DNA from: Thermococcus sp. P6
GTDB taxonomy: Archaea > Methanobacteriota_B > Thermococci > Thermococcales > Thermococcaceae
Direction: 5' to 3'
Length of the DNA stretch: 64,000 nt
NCBI RefSeq assembly: GCF_002214525.1
Contig: NZ_CP015104.1
Span: forward strand, 1-64,000
A model generated the notes under the pieces. The model saw nothing but the letters and a program-made list of their open reading frames with translations, ran no database searches and was not told the origin of the DNA. Both the position numbers and the translations under genes were made by a program. Position 1 is the first letter of the stretch. Each line of letters begins with the position of its first letter. Shown here piece by piece: positions 52,075 through 60,787 of this stretch.

Positions 52075-52689
52075 ATGGGCGAGTTGCTTTCGATACTAAG
52101 CTCCGCACTCTTCATGCTCATCATGATAGACCCGAGCGATAAGGTACTCCTCGTTAGCCTCCTCAGAGAGGATTTCCACATAGAGGACATAAAGACCCTC
52201 ATCGTAAGGGCGAACCTGATAGGCTTTCTCCTGCTCCTCACCTTCGCCGTCACGGGACAGATAATCCTTCAGCAGATCTTCCACATCGATATAAACGCTC
52301 TGAGGGTTGCCGGCGGCTTCGTGCTCTTCAAGATAGGCCTCGAGGCCCTCGAGAGCGGGGGGATGCTGACACTGAAAAGGGAGAAGAACATCCTCGCCCT
52401 TGCTGCCGTTCCCGTTGCGACACCTCTTATAGCCGGACCGGCCGCGATAACGACGGCGATAACCCTTACGGCCGAGAAGGGCCTCTATCACGCAACCGTA
52501 GCTATATTCATAGCCATACTGCTCACGGCCTTCACTATGTTCATAACCCTTTACGTCATCAAAAACGTTAGTAAGACCACCCTCGGGGTCTTCGTAAGGA
52601 TAATCGGTATGTTCACGATGGCCATAGGTGCCCAGATGATGGTGGAGGGAGTGGTGGGGATATACCTTCTCATGATCTCGGCCGCCTGA
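52075..52689 (+). CDS. MarC-family integral membrane protein (SnatA-type)
   Basis: Protein of 204 residues with six membrane helices of the MarC/UPF0056 family, with signatures [17 protein letters not shown] and [31 protein letters not shown] Thermococcus member (SnatA) was reported as a small neutral amino acid transporter, so amino acid transport is a fair guess. ATG 52075 lies 25 bases after the TATA GTTTATAAAC centre (about 52050), suggesting a leaderless mRNA; a GTG at 52069 is an alternative. Confidence 0.9.
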   Translation: MGELLSILSSALFMLIMIDPSDKVLLVSLLREDFHIEDIKTLIVRANLIGFLLLLTFAVTGQIILQQIFHIDINALRVAGGFVLFKIGLEALESGGMLTLKREKNILALAAVPVATPLIAGPAAITTAITLTAEKGLYHATVAIFIAILLTAFTMFITLYVIKNVSKTTLGVFVRIIGMFTMAIGAQMMVEGVVGIYLLMISAA

Positions 52690-52743
52690 GTTACCCGGGT
52701 TAAACTTTTAATCCCCCCGGTTTTTCTAAGATGGGGATCGTCG

Positions 52744-54057
52744 ATGGCGGTTAAGCTCGAAAGGATTAAGGGTACAAGGGACCTCCTGCCGGAAGAGATG
52801 GCTGCGAGGAGATGGGTGTTCGAGAGGATACGTGAGGTGTTCGAACGCTATAACTTTCACGAGGTCCTCACACCGACGTTTGAGTACACCACCCTGTTCC
52901 AGCTGAGGAGCGGTGAGGAGGTGGTGGAACAGCTCTACGCCTTCGAGGACAAGGGTGGTAGGAAAGTCTCCCTGCGACCGGACATGACCTCGAGCGTTGC
53001 AAGGCTCTACGTGAACTCCTTCCAGAACGCTCCAAAACCCGTGAAGTGGTATTACATAGCCAACATGTTCCGCTACGAGGAACCTCAGAGCGGGCGTTAC
53101 AGGGAGTTCTGGCAGGCCGGGGTGGAACTCCTTGGGAGCGATAGGGTTGAGGCGGATGCCGAGGTTATAGCGCTCTTCGTTGAGAGTTACCTGAACACCG
53201 GCCTCAGGGACTTCACCGTCAACATCGGCGACAGGGTTCTGCTGGATGAGTTCGCGAGGATGCTCGGCGTTAAAGACGACGTCGGCCTGATGAGGCTCAT
53301 AGACAAGAAGGACAAGCTCAGCAGGGAGGATTTCATCTCAGCCCTGAGGGACTTCGGGCTAACCCGTGAGGGGATCGATAAGGTTCTCTCTCTGATTGGG
53401 ATCAGGGGGAAGCCCGATGAGGCTCTTCCAAAGGCGGAGGAGCTCTTCACGGGCAGAGGGGCTGAGGAGGAGATCAAAAGGCTCTACGAACTGGTGGACC
53501 TGCTCGATGCCTACGGTGTTAAGGATCACGTACTCGTGGATCTCGGCATCGCGAGGGGCTTTGATTACTACACGAGCGTGGTTTTTGAAGCGATGGTTCC
53601 AAACGATCTCGGCATAGGCTCCGTTGGGGGCGGCGGGAGGTACGACAACCTCATAAGCGTTTTCGGGGGTAAACCCACGCCCGCCACGGGTTTTGCAATA
53701 GGGATCGAAAGGCTTATCCCGATCCTCGAGTGGAAGGGCCTCCTCCCGGAGCCAAAGCTCAGACCGGACGTTTACCTCATCCCGATAGGGGATGACCCGG
53801 AGGTGAAGAGGACCACCGTGGGTCTGGTTTCGTCCCTCAGGAGGGCGGATGTAAGGGCCGACTACGAGCTTAAGGGCAGGAAGCTGCGGAAGGCCCTTGA
53901 ACACGCCGGAAGGCTTGGCGTCCCCTACGTGATCCTGATAGGAAGGCGGGACCTGACTTCGGGAAGGGTCGTTGTGAGGGACATGGAAACGGGCGAGCAG
54001 AAGGACGTGGAGGTTGGAGCCGTTGTATCGTTCGTCAGGGAACTCCTGAGGGGTTGA
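52744..54057 (+). CDS. hisS: Histidyl-tRNA synthetase
   Basis: Class II synthetase of 437 residues. It begins with IKGTRDLLPEEMAARRWV (typical of HisRS) and has motif 2 YIANMFRYEEPQSGRYREFWQAG. The histidine-specific loops are ARGFDYYTSVVFEA and GSVGGGGRYDNLISVFG, with motif 3 GFAIGIERLI and a C-terminal anticodon-binding domain (about 335-437, VYLIPIGDDPEV...). Start ATG after GGGGATCGTCG; a TATA ACTTTTAATCC lies at about 52704. Confidence 0.97.
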   Translation: MAVKLERIKGTRDLLPEEMAARRWVFERIREVFERYNFHEVLTPTFEYTTLFQLRSGEEVVEQLYAFEDKGGRKVSLRPDMTSSVARLYVNSFQNAPKPVKWYYIANMFRYEEPQSGRYREFWQAGVELLGSDRVEADAEVIALFVESYLNTGLRDFTVNIGDRVLLDEFARMLGVKDDVGLMRLIDKKDKLSREDFISALRDFGLTREGIDKVLSLIGIRGKPDEALPKAEELFTGRGAEEEIKRLYELVDLLDAYGVKDHVLVDLGIARGFDYYTSVVFEAMVPNDLGIGSVGGGGRYDNLISVFGGKPTPATGFAIGIERLIPILEWKGLLPEPKLRPDVYLIPIGDDPEVKRTTVGLVSSLRRADVRADYELKGRKLRKALEHAGRLGVPYVILIGRRDLTSGRVVVRDMETGEQKDVEVGAVVSFVRELLRG

Positions 54058-54141
54058 TCACCCCCTCGCCTTCCTTTTCATTCTCCACGCCTCGATCCTT
54101 CTCACGAAGCAGCGCCACTTCAGGTATGTTTAATGGATAAC

Positions 54142-54226
54142 GTTATTAACCATGGGATACAAAGACTCCGGGATGATGAGTCTGGAGCCCCCTGATGGAT
54201 GAGGAGGTTTCGCGGGGCTGACCGGT
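54142..54226 (+). ncRNA. C/D box sRNA gene C abutting the small coiled-coil gene
   Basis: C box ATGATGA (54173-54179), guide GTCTGGAGCCCC (12), D' CTGA (54192-54195), spacer TGGA, C' TGAGGA (54200-54205), guide GGTTTCGCGGGG (12), D CTGA (54218-54221). A TATA-like TTATTAAC begins exactly 30 bases before the C box, as in genes A and B. The D' guide is complementary to CTCCAGA, the form expected of a tRNA-Trp(CCA) anticodon loop. The D guide pairs over nine bases with 16S CGCGAAACC. The D box ends five bases before the next start codon. Bases 54058-54141 hold nothing recognisable. Confidence 0.8.
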
Positions 54227-54484
54227 ATGATAAGGGAAAGGGTCTGTAGGAAGTACCTAGAGGAAATAGAGAGGCTCGAGCGCTCCCTTCGGGAGCTTGA
54301 GGATCAGCTGACCGAGGTCAAGATGCAGCTCAGGCTGAAGGTGGACGAAGCGAACCGCCTCGCCATAGAGAACGCCAACTTAAGGCACAGGCTCGAGGTC
54401 CAGAGGAGGACCTACAACAGGATGGTTGAGCTTTTGAAGGAGATAAAGTTTCCTATAATCCTGCTCAACGACGACGATGAGTAG
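54227..54484 (+). CDS. Small coiled-coil protein
   Basis: Protein of 85 residues that is almost entirely one coiled coil (EEIERLERSLRELEDQLTEVKMQLRLKVDEANRLA..., heptads over about 10-65), followed by LLKEIKFPIILLNDDDE with an acidic end. It has no ribosome site of its own near the ATG: the D box and end of sRNA gene C lie directly before it. No family recognised. AlaRS starts 51 bases later. A scaffold or adaptor role is possible, but nothing in the sequence shows which. Confidence 0.65.
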   Translation: MIRERVCRKYLEEIERLERSLRELEDQLTEVKMQLRLKVDEANRLAIENANLRHRLEVQRRTYNRMVELLKEIKFPIILLNDDDE

Positions 54485-54535
54485 CGAAAGTCTTTTTAGA
54501 GCACCCCTTAATGGGTCGGTAAGAAGGTGAGGCTT

Positions 54536-57259
54536 ATGGCGATGGACATGACCACCAGAATGTTCAGGGAAGAGGGATGGGTAAGGAAGAGATGTAAGGT
54601 CTGCGGAAAGTTCTTCTGGACGCTCGATCCGGACAGGGAAACCTGCGGGGACCCGCCGTGTGACGAGTACTCCTTCATAGGAAAGCCGGGAATACCGAAG
54701 AAGTACACCCTCGAGGAGATGCGGGAAACTTTCCTCGGGTTCTTTGAGGAGCACGGCCACGGACGGGTGAAGCGTTTCCCGGTGCTGCCGAGGTGGAGGG
54801 ACGACGTTCTTCTCGTTGGAGCAAGCATAATGGACTTCCAGCCGTGGGTTATAAGCGGTGAAGCCGATCCTCCGGCGAATCCCCTCACGATAAGCCAGCC
54901 CTCGATAAGGTTCACTGACATAGACAACGTGGGGATAACGGGCAGGCACTTCACGATATTCGAGATGATGGCCCACCATGCCTTCAACTACCCCGGAAGG
55001 CCCGTTTACTGGATGGACGAGACGGTTGAGCTCGCCTTCGAGTTTTTCACCAAAAAGCTGGGCATGAAGGCTGAGGACATAACCTTCAAGGAGAACCCCT
55101 GGTCCGGTGGTGGAAACGCGGGGCCGGCCTTTGAAGTTCTGTACAGGGGTCTGGAGGTGGCAACCCTCGTCTTCATGCAGTATAAGAAGGCCCCCGAGAA
55201 CGCGTCGGCCGGAGAGGTCGTGGAGATCAAGGGGGAGAAATACGTTCCCATGGAGACGAAGGTCGTTGACACGGGATACGGTCTCGAGAGGCTCGTCTGG
55301 ATGAGCCAGGGGACTCCTACTGCTTATGATGCGGTTCTCGGTTACGTCGTCGAACCTCTGAAGAGGATGGCCGGGATCGAGAGGATAGACGAGAGAATAC
55401 TGATGGAGAACTCCAGACTCGCCGGGATGTTCGACATCGAGGACATGGGCGATCTGAAGGTTCTTCGTCGTAAGGTGGCCGAACGCGTCGGCGTAAGCGT
55501 TGAGGAGCTTGAAAAGGCTGTCAGGCCCTACGAACTGATCTACGCCATAGCGGACCACACAAAGGCTCTGACCTTCATGCTGGCCGATGGGGTTGTGCCC
55601 TCCAACGTCAAGGCGGGTTACCTCGCGAGGCTCCTCATAAGGAAGAGCATAAGACACCTCCGGGAACTCGGTCTGGAGCTCCCGCTGTCCGAGATAGTGG
55701 CGATGCACATAAAGGCCCTCTCGCCAACTTTCCCCGAGTTCAGGGAGATGGAGGAAACAATCCTCGACATGGTCAACGTCGAAGAAAAGCGCTACGCTGA
55801 GACCCTGAAACGGGGAAGCGATCTCGTGAGAAGAGAAATCTCCCGCCTGAAGAAGGCCGGAGAAAAGAAGATACCCCTCGAGGACCTCATACTTTTCTAC
55901 GAGAGCCACGGACTGACGCCCGAGATAGTAGCAGAGGTGGCCCGGGAGGAAGGGATAGAGGTAGAAATCCCGGACAACTTCTACACCCTCGTTGCGAAGG
56001 GAGCGGAGAAGACCCGGAAGGAGGCCAAAGAGTATGCCGTCGACTTCGAGCTCGTCAAGGACCTCCCCGACACGAGGACGCTCTACTACGAGGATCCCTT
56101 CATGAAGGAGTTCGATGGCACCGTGCTGAAGGTCATAGACGACTGGGTCGTTCTCGACGGGACGGCCTTCTATCCCGAAGGGGGCGGTCAGCCCTGCGAT
56201 CTCGGTGAGCTGAACGGGGTAAAGGTGCTCGACGTCCAGAAGGTCGGGAAGGTGATCCTCCACAGGGTCGAGAAGCCTGAAGCCTTTTCAGAGGGCCAGA
56301 AGATCCACGGAAGGATCGACTGGGAGCGGAGGATAGGGCACATGCGCCACCACACGGGGACTCACGTTCTCATGGGTGCCCTCGTCAGGGTCCTTGGAAA
56401 GCACGTCTGGCAGGCCGGCTCGCAGCTCTCAAAGGACTGGGCCCGGCTTGACATAGCCCACTACAAGCGCATAAGCGATGAGGAGCTCAGGGAGATCGAG
56501 CGTCTGGCCAACCGCGTGGTTATGGAGAACAGACCGGTACGCTGGGAATGGCTTCCGAGGACCGAGGCGGAGCAGAAATACGGCTTCAGACTCTATCAGG
56601 GAGGGGTCGTCCCGGGAAGGATCATCCGCGTCCTTAAAATCGAGGATTGGGACGTTCAGGCCTGCGGTGGGACTCACCTGCCGAACACCGGCCTCATAGG
56701 TCCGATAAAGATCCTCAGAACGGAACGCATACAGGATGGGGTGGAGAGGATAATCTTCGCCGCCGGTGATGCGGCCGTAAAGTGGATGCAGGAGACGGAG
56801 GAGATACTCAGGAAGACGGCTGAAATCTTCCGCGTTCCACCGGAAAAGGTCCCGGAAACGGCCGAGAGATTCTTCAACGAGTGGAAGCAGGCCAGAAAAG
56901 AGGTCGAAAGGCTCAAGAAGGAGATTGCCAGACTCCTTGTTCACGAGCTTGAGGAGAGGACGGAGAGAATCAACGGAAGGGAATTCATAGGGGCTACGGT
57001 TGAGGGCTCTGTGGGACACCTCAGGGAGATCGCGGAGAGGCTCAGGAAGGACGACCGCGTTGTCGTCCTCTTCAGCAGGGAGGGACACTTCGTGGTTGCC
57101 GTGGGTAACTCCCTTGAGCTGAAGGCAGGGGATCTGGCGAGGATCATAACGAAAGTCGCCGGCGGAGGTGGCGGCGGAAGGAAGGAGCTCGCGCAGGGCA
57201 GGGTAAAAAACGTTTTGAAGATCGGGGAAGCCCTCGAAGAGATTAAAAAGACCCTTTAA
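54536..57259 (+). CDS. alaS: Alanyl-tRNA synthetase
   Basis: Archaeal-type AlaRS of 907 residues. N-terminal catalytic domain with a Cys4-like zinc stretch ([23 protein letters not shown]) that is special to archaeal AlaRS, class II motifs ([37 protein letters not shown]), the editing domain [17 protein letters not shown] (HxxxH about 604) and [10 protein letters not shown] (Cys about 710), then a coiled C-Ala domain ending [17 protein letters not shown] 54536 follows GGTGAGGCTT; the GTG nine bases upstream is that ribosome site. Confidence 0.97.
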   Translation: MAMDMTTRMFREEGWVRKRCKVCGKFFWTLDPDRETCGDPPCDEYSFIGKPGIPKKYTLEEMRETFLGFFEEHGHGRVKRFPVLPRWRDDVLLVGASIMDFQPWVISGEADPPANPLTISQPSIRFTDIDNVGITGRHFTIFEMMAHHAFNYPGRPVYWMDETVELAFEFFTKKLGMKAEDITFKENPWSGGGNAGPAFEVLYRGLEVATLVFMQYKKAPENASAGEVVEIKGEKYVPMETKVVDTGYGLERLVWMSQGTPTAYDAVLGYVVEPLKRMAGIERIDERILMENSRLAGMFDIEDMGDLKVLRRKVAERVGVSVEELEKAVRPYELIYAIADHTKALTFMLADGVVPSNVKAGYLARLLIRKSIRHLRELGLELPLSEIVAMHIKALSPTFPEFREMEETILDMVNVEEKRYAETLKRGSDLVRREISRLKKAGEKKIPLEDLILFYESHGLTPEIVAEVAREEGIEVEIPDNFYTLVAKGAEKTRKEAKEYAVDFELVKDLPDTRTLYYEDPFMKEFDGTVLKVIDDWVVLDGTAFYPEGGGQPCDLGELNGVKVLDVQKVGKVILHRVEKPEAFSEGQKIHGRIDWERRIGHMRHHTGTHVLMGALVRVLGKHVWQAGSQLSKDWARLDIAHYKRISDEELREIERLANRVVMENRPVRWEWLPRTEAEQKYGFRLYQGGVVPGRIIRVLKIEDWDVQACGGTHLPNTGLIGPIKILRTERIQDGVERIIFAAGDAAVKWMQETEEILRKTAEIFRVPPEKVPETAERFFNEWKQARKEVERLKKEIARLLVHELEERTERINGREFIGATVEGSVGHLREIAERLRKDDRVVVLFSREGHFVVAVGNSLELKAGDLARIITKVAGGGGGGRKELAQGRVKNVLKIGEALEEIKKTL

Positions 57260-57368
57260 TTTCTTTAATTCCCGGATTTTATCCTTTTCAGGGGTTAAGG
57301 TTCCTGAGGTCTTCCAGCAATTTTCAGCGGGATCTCTGGGATTTTAAAGAAAAACGGGAAAGGGAAAC

Positions 57369-57620
57369 TCAGAGCTTATCCCCAAAGACCCTGAGCGCAA
57401 CCACGATCGCAGCTCCAAATGCTATGGGTACCGGGTGGAGTGTGGCCGATATCAGGCCCACTACGGCCAGAACCGCCCGGACCTCCTTCCTCAGGTTCTT
57501 CTTGAACCATCCCGTTAGAGCTATTGCGAGTATGTACATCACGAGGAGCGTCGCCGCCAGCTCGTAGAGTACCTTAAGGGCGGTGCTCATCGTCCATGGG
57601 TGCACGGTTATCAGGAACAT
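57369..57620 (-). CDS. Small membrane protein downstream of tRNA-Lys
   Basis: Protein of at least 83 residues with two or three membrane segments (LKVLYELAATLLVMYILAIALTGWF, then KNLRKEVRAVLAVVGLISATLHPVPIAFGAAIVVALRVF). The start is uncertain. ATG 57620 lacks a ribosome site, and the frame continues open upstream through a plausible, partly hydrophobic stretch (VKYALAGYVGPYIYF) up to the tRNA gene, but without ATG, GTG or TTG there. The frame that runs on through the tRNA is an artefact. No family recognised. Confidence 0.55.
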   Translation of the reverse strand: MFLITVHPWTMSTALKVLYELAATLLVMYILAIALTGWFKKNLRKEVRAVLAVVGLISATLHPVPIAFGAAIVVALRVFGDKL

Positions 57621-57733
57621 CTCAGGGTGCGTGAAGTATATGTAGGGTCCGACGTAGCCCGCCAGGGCGTACTTGACCGCGTTTAACGCTGTCTTCCAGA
57701 CTTCTGAAAAAGGTTCGAAGAAGGGTTTTTTTC

Positions 57734-57811
57734 TGGCGGGCCGGACGGGATTCGAACCCGCGGCCACGGGGTTAAAAGCCCCGCGCTCTAACCAGGCTGA
57801 GCTACCGGCCC
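57734..57811 (-). tRNA. tRNA-Lys (anticodon UUU)
   Basis: On the minus strand: acceptor GGGCCGG pairs with CCGGCCC; D arm GCUC...GAGC; anticodon arm CGGGG-CUUUUAA-CCCCG, anticodon UUU; T arm GCGGG-UUCGAAU-CCCGU (one G.U pair); discriminator G and an encoded CCA. No intron. An upstream TATA GCTTATAAGAG (about 57838-57848) predicts a start near 57818, typical for archaeal tRNA genes. Confidence 0.97.
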
Positions 57812-57837
57812 ACACCCCGGGGAAAAATGCAGGAACG

Positions 57838-57898
57838 CTCTTATAAGCTTTGCCCTTCCTCGATGCAAAAACTACTTAAATATTTTTGGGTAACCTAA
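57838..57898. promoter_or_regulatory. Divergent promoters of tRNA-Lys and DtxR gene, with palindromic operator
   Basis: Minus strand: TATA for tRNA-Lys at 57838-57848. Plus strand: TATA CTTAAATAT (57874-57882) with expected start near 57904. Between them and the gene lies TTTGGGTAACCTAA (57885-57898), which fits the pattern TTnGGnTAnCCnAA and its own reverse complement. A DtxR-type repressor binding here would block its own gene. The palindrome resembles known DtxR/IdeR/MntR sites in its GG...CC...AA core. Confidence 0.5.
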
Positions 57899-57911
57899 CA
57901 GGGTGATGACT

Positions 57912-58358
57912 TTGAACCTGAGCAAGAGGGAAGAGGAGTACATTGAGGCGATGTACATCCTGTACAGGAACAAGGGCGTTATAAGGATCAAGGACATCTC
58001 CAGAATGCTGAATGTAAAGCCCCCGAGTGTCGTAGATGCTCTTAGACGGCTCAGTGAGAGGGGACTCGTGGATTACGAGAAGTACGACAGGATACTTCTC
58101 ACGGAAGAGGGCAAGCGCGTGGGCAGTGAGATATACTCAAAGCACCTCCTCCTTACGAGCTTCTTCGCCGATATTCTCGGCGTCCCACGGGAGACGGCCG
58201 AGAAGGACGCCTGCCAGTTCGAGCACTACGTTAGCGAGATAACGGTCGAAAGGATAAGGGACTTCGCAAGGTTCATCAGGGAGGAGTGTCCCGACGTCCT
58301 TGAGAGGTTCGTTAGTAATAGAAAAGGGGAGGAAGTTCAAAGGGAGGAACGCGGTTAA
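57912..58358 (+). CDS. DtxR/MntR-family metal-dependent transcriptional regulator
   Basis: Metal-sensing repressor of about 148 residues. An N-terminal winged helix (KREEEYIEAMYILYRNKGVIRIKDISRMLNVKPPSVVDALRRLSERGLVDYEKY) is followed by the dimerisation and metal domain: EHYVSE and the preceding acidic helix (ETAEKDACQFEHYVSEIT) hold Asp, Cys/Glu and His ligands of the primary site. It probably controls Fe or Mn uptake. I chose TTG 57912, five bases after GGTGA; ATG 57906 is an alternative. Its 3' end overlaps the convergent permease gene by four bases. Confidence 0.88.
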   Translation: MNLSKREEEYIEAMYILYRNKGVIRIKDISRMLNVKPPSVVDALRRLSERGLVDYEKYDRILLTEEGKRVGSEIYSKHLLLTSFFADILGVPRETAEKDACQFEHYVSEITVERIRDFARFIREECPDVLERFVSNRKGEEVQREERG

Positions 58359-59692
58359 AAGAGCCCTCCGAGGTAGGCGAAGTAAATCGCGAACACCGCC
58401 GCCAGAACGTACATGAGCGGATGGAGCTCCCTTGCCCGTCCGCTGAAGAGTTTCAGCAGGGTGTAGCTGATGAACCCGACGCCGATGCCGTGGGCTATCG
58501 AGTAGGTGTAGGGTATAGTAACGAGCACGAGGAACGCCGGAATGGCCTCGGTGTGGTCTGAGAAGTCGATCTCCTTGACGGCGCTTATCATGAAGTAACC
58601 CACTATGACGAGGGCCGGGGCCGTTGCGAAGGCGGGTATGGCCTGCGCCAGAGGTGCTATGAACAGTCCTATGCCGAGGAAGAGCAGGCCTGTAACGAGG
58701 GACGTCATCCCGGTTCTTCCGCCCTCTTCTATTCCAGCGGCACTCTCGATGTAGGTCGTAACCGTAGATGTTCCGAGGATGGCTCCAACCGTTGTTCCCA
58801 CGGCATCGGTGAGGAGAACCTTTTCGGCATCGGGCACCTTCCCGTCCTTCGTCAGAAAGCCCGCCTTGGCGCTCAGCCCCGTTACCGTTCCCAGCGTGTC
58901 GAAGAAGTCCACCATGAAGAAGGCGAAGATAACCCCTATGGCCCCGACGTTGAGGAGTCCCTTAAGGTCCATCTTCATGAAGGTGTAGCTGAGTTCCGGG
59001 GTCGAGAATACGTGGTCAGGCCACGGGGCGAAACCCGTTATCCAGCCGAGGACACTTGTCGTCAGGATCGATATGAGCAGTGCCCCCCTGATGCGGAGGG
59101 AAATCAGAAGGGCCGCAAGGAACAGGCCGAAGAAGAAGAGAAGGGTCTCCCCCCTGAGCAGGGCAGCGTCGTTAAGCCCCGTGGAGTTAAGCACCCCGGC
59201 CTCGGTTACGGAGGCGGTTAAAAGGCCGACGTCGTTCAGGCCTATGAGGGTCAGGAAGAGACCTATTCCGGCACCGACGGCGTACTTCTGGCTTATCGGA
59301 ATGGCGTGGATCACGGCACTTCTGACCTTTGTAACGCTGAGAACTATGAAGATCAGACCCTCAACGAAAACCGCGGCGAGGGCGACGCGCCAGTCGTAGC
59401 CCATATGCAGGACCACGTTGTAGGCGAAGTAGGCGTTCAACCCCATTCCCGGGGCAAGGGCGAAGGGTTTTTTAGCGTATAGGGCCATTAGGATCGTTGC
59501 AAAGCCCGAGGCGAGGGCCGTGACGGCTACGAGTGAGTTGAAGGCCTCCTTACCCATGGCATCGCTGAGTATGGCCGGGTTAACGAAGAGGATGTATGCC
59601 ATCGTCATGAAGGTCGTTATTCCGGCGAGCACTTCGGTTCTCATGTCCGTGTTGTACTTCTCAAACTCGAAGTAGTCCTCAAACCACCCCAT
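58355..59692 (-). CDS. NCS2-family purine permease (AzgA-like)
   Basis: Polytopic membrane protein of 445 residues, about 13-14 helices. The AzgA signatures are GITTFMTMAYILFVNPAILS, ALAPGMGLNAYFAYNVV, VGAGIGLFLTLIGL, and FMVDFFDTLGTVTGLSAKAGF plus TVTTYIESAAGIEEGGRTGMTSL. It imports hypoxanthine, guanine or adenine with protons. ATG 59692 follows GGTGGTGCTC. Its promoter (59702-59785) is AT-rich with TATA GTTATAAAAACC (minus strand, about 59742-59755); no clear operator is seen. Confidence 0.93.
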   Translation of the reverse strand: MGWFEDYFEFEKYNTDMRTEVLAGITTFMTMAYILFVNPAILSDAMGKEAFNSLVAVTALASGFATILMALYAKKPFALAPGMGLNAYFAYNVVLHMGYDWRVALAAVFVEGLIFIVLSVTKVRSAVIHAIPISQKYAVGAGIGLFLTLIGLNDVGLLTASVTEAGVLNSTGLNDAALLRGETLLFFFGLFLAALLISLRIRGALLISILTTSVLGWITGFAPWPDHVFSTPELSYTFMKMDLKGLLNVGAIGVIFAFFMVDFFDTLGTVTGLSAKAGFLTKDGKVPDAEKVLLTDAVGTTVGAILGTSTVTTYIESAAGIEEGGRTGMTSLVTGLLFLGIGLFIAPLAQAIPAFATAPALVIVGYFMISAVKEIDFSDHTEAIPAFLVLVTIPYTYSIAHGIGVGFISYTLLKLFSGRARELHPLMYVLAAVFAIYFAYLGGLF

Positions 59693-59785
59693 GAGCACCA
59701 CCCCATTGATTAACTGCTCTCTGCTAAAAACTGGTTTTTTTAAAGGTTTTTATAACATAAAAATGTCAAAAATTGAGAGGAGGTA

Positions 59786-60787
59786 TCACTCGAGAACCGA
59801 GAAGTGCCTCACCTCAACCCCGACCCTATCAGGAAGGGCCTCAACGTCGAAGGGAAGCTCACTCAAAAAGCGCTCCGCGATGATAACCTCGTCGCCCACT
59901 CCGAGCTTTAACCTTACCCTGCCGGGCAGAAGCTCGTGGTCCAGAACCTCCGCGCCATCGCCGGGTTTTAAGTAGACGCTCTCAGGCCGGAAGAATATCC
60001 TAACCGGACCGTTTTTCCCCACCTTGAAGCACAGCTTTCCGGCGCAGGCCATCCCCCCTTTCGCCTCAAGGTCGAGTATGTTGCTCAGGCCCAGAAACCG
60101 GGCCACGAACTCGGTCCGCGGGTGGTAATAGAGCTCCAGAGGTTTACCAACATCCTCAACCCTTCCGACGTTCATAACGGCTATCCTGTCGCTTACCGCC
60201 ATGGCCTCCTCCTGGTCGTGGGTCACGTAGATTACCGTGATTCCGAGCTCGCGCTGGATCATCCTTATCTCTCCCCTCAGGCGTTCCCTTATCTTCGCAT
60301 CGAGGTTGCTCAGCGGCTCGTCGAGGAGGAGAACCTCGGGCTCTATCACCAGCGCCCTCGCCAGAGCCACGCGCTGTTGCTGGCCCCCCGAGAGCTGTTC
60401 TGGATAGCGGTTTTCGAGGCCTTCCAGTCCGACGAGCTCGAGGGCCCGCTTAACCCTCTTTCTGATTTCGCCCCCCGGGAGTCCCTTCATCTCGAGACCG
60501 AAGGCCACGTTCTTGAAAACCGTCATGTGTGGAAACAGGGCGTAATCCTGAAAGACTATCCCAGTTCCCCGTCTGTAAGGCGGTAGATCGTTAACGGGCC
60601 GCCCGTCGAAGAGCACCTCCCCCCTATCGGGCCTCTCGAACCCGGCTATTATCCTGAGGGTTGTCGTTTTCCCGCAACCGCTCGGGCCGAGAAGGGTGAG
60701 AAGCTCGCCGTCCTTCACGCTTAGATCGATCTCAAGCCTGAAACTCTCCCACTCCTTCACGATACCCCTCAGCTCTACCCGAACCAT
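59786..60787 (-). CDS. ABC transporter ATP-binding protein (FbpC/ThiQ-like)
   Basis: ATPase of 333 residues. Walker A GPSGCGKTT (34-42), Q-loop GIVFQDYALFPHMTV, signature QLSGGQQQRVALARAL, Walker B VLLLDEPLSNLDAK and the switch VIYVTHDQEEAM, followed by a C-terminal TOBE-like domain (about 250-333). It matches the family that pairs with large two-domain permeases for Fe(III), thiamine, sulfate or tungstate. It overlaps the end of the permease gene by 13 bases. No binding protein gene is in the window, so the substrate is undecided. Confidence 0.9.
   Translation of the reverse strand: MVRVELRGIVKEWESFRLEIDLSVKDGELLTLLGPSGCGKTTTLRIIAGFERPDRGEVLFDGRPVNDLPPYRRGTGIVFQDYALFPHMTVFKNVAFGLEMKGLPGGEIRKRVKRALELVGLEGLENRYPEQLSGGQQQRVALARALVIEPEVLLLDEPLSNLDAKIRERLRGEIRMIQRELGITVIYVTHDQEEAMAVSDRIAVMNVGRVEDVGKPLELYYHPRTEFVARFLGLSNILDLEAKGGMACAGKLCFKVGKNGPVRIFFRPESVYLKPGDGAEVLDHELLPGRVRLKLGVGDEVIIAERFLSELPFDVEALPDRVGVEVRHFSVLE

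Noticed and set aside
54380-56263. Long minus-strand open frame (627 codons) opposite alaS
   Set aside because: It is a shadow of the high-GC AlaRS coding frame; no motifs and no promoter.
57621-57815. N-terminal extension of the small membrane protein through the tRNA gene
   Set aside because: The sequence at 57734-57811 folds as a complete tRNA-Lys with CCA, so the open frame through it is incidental.
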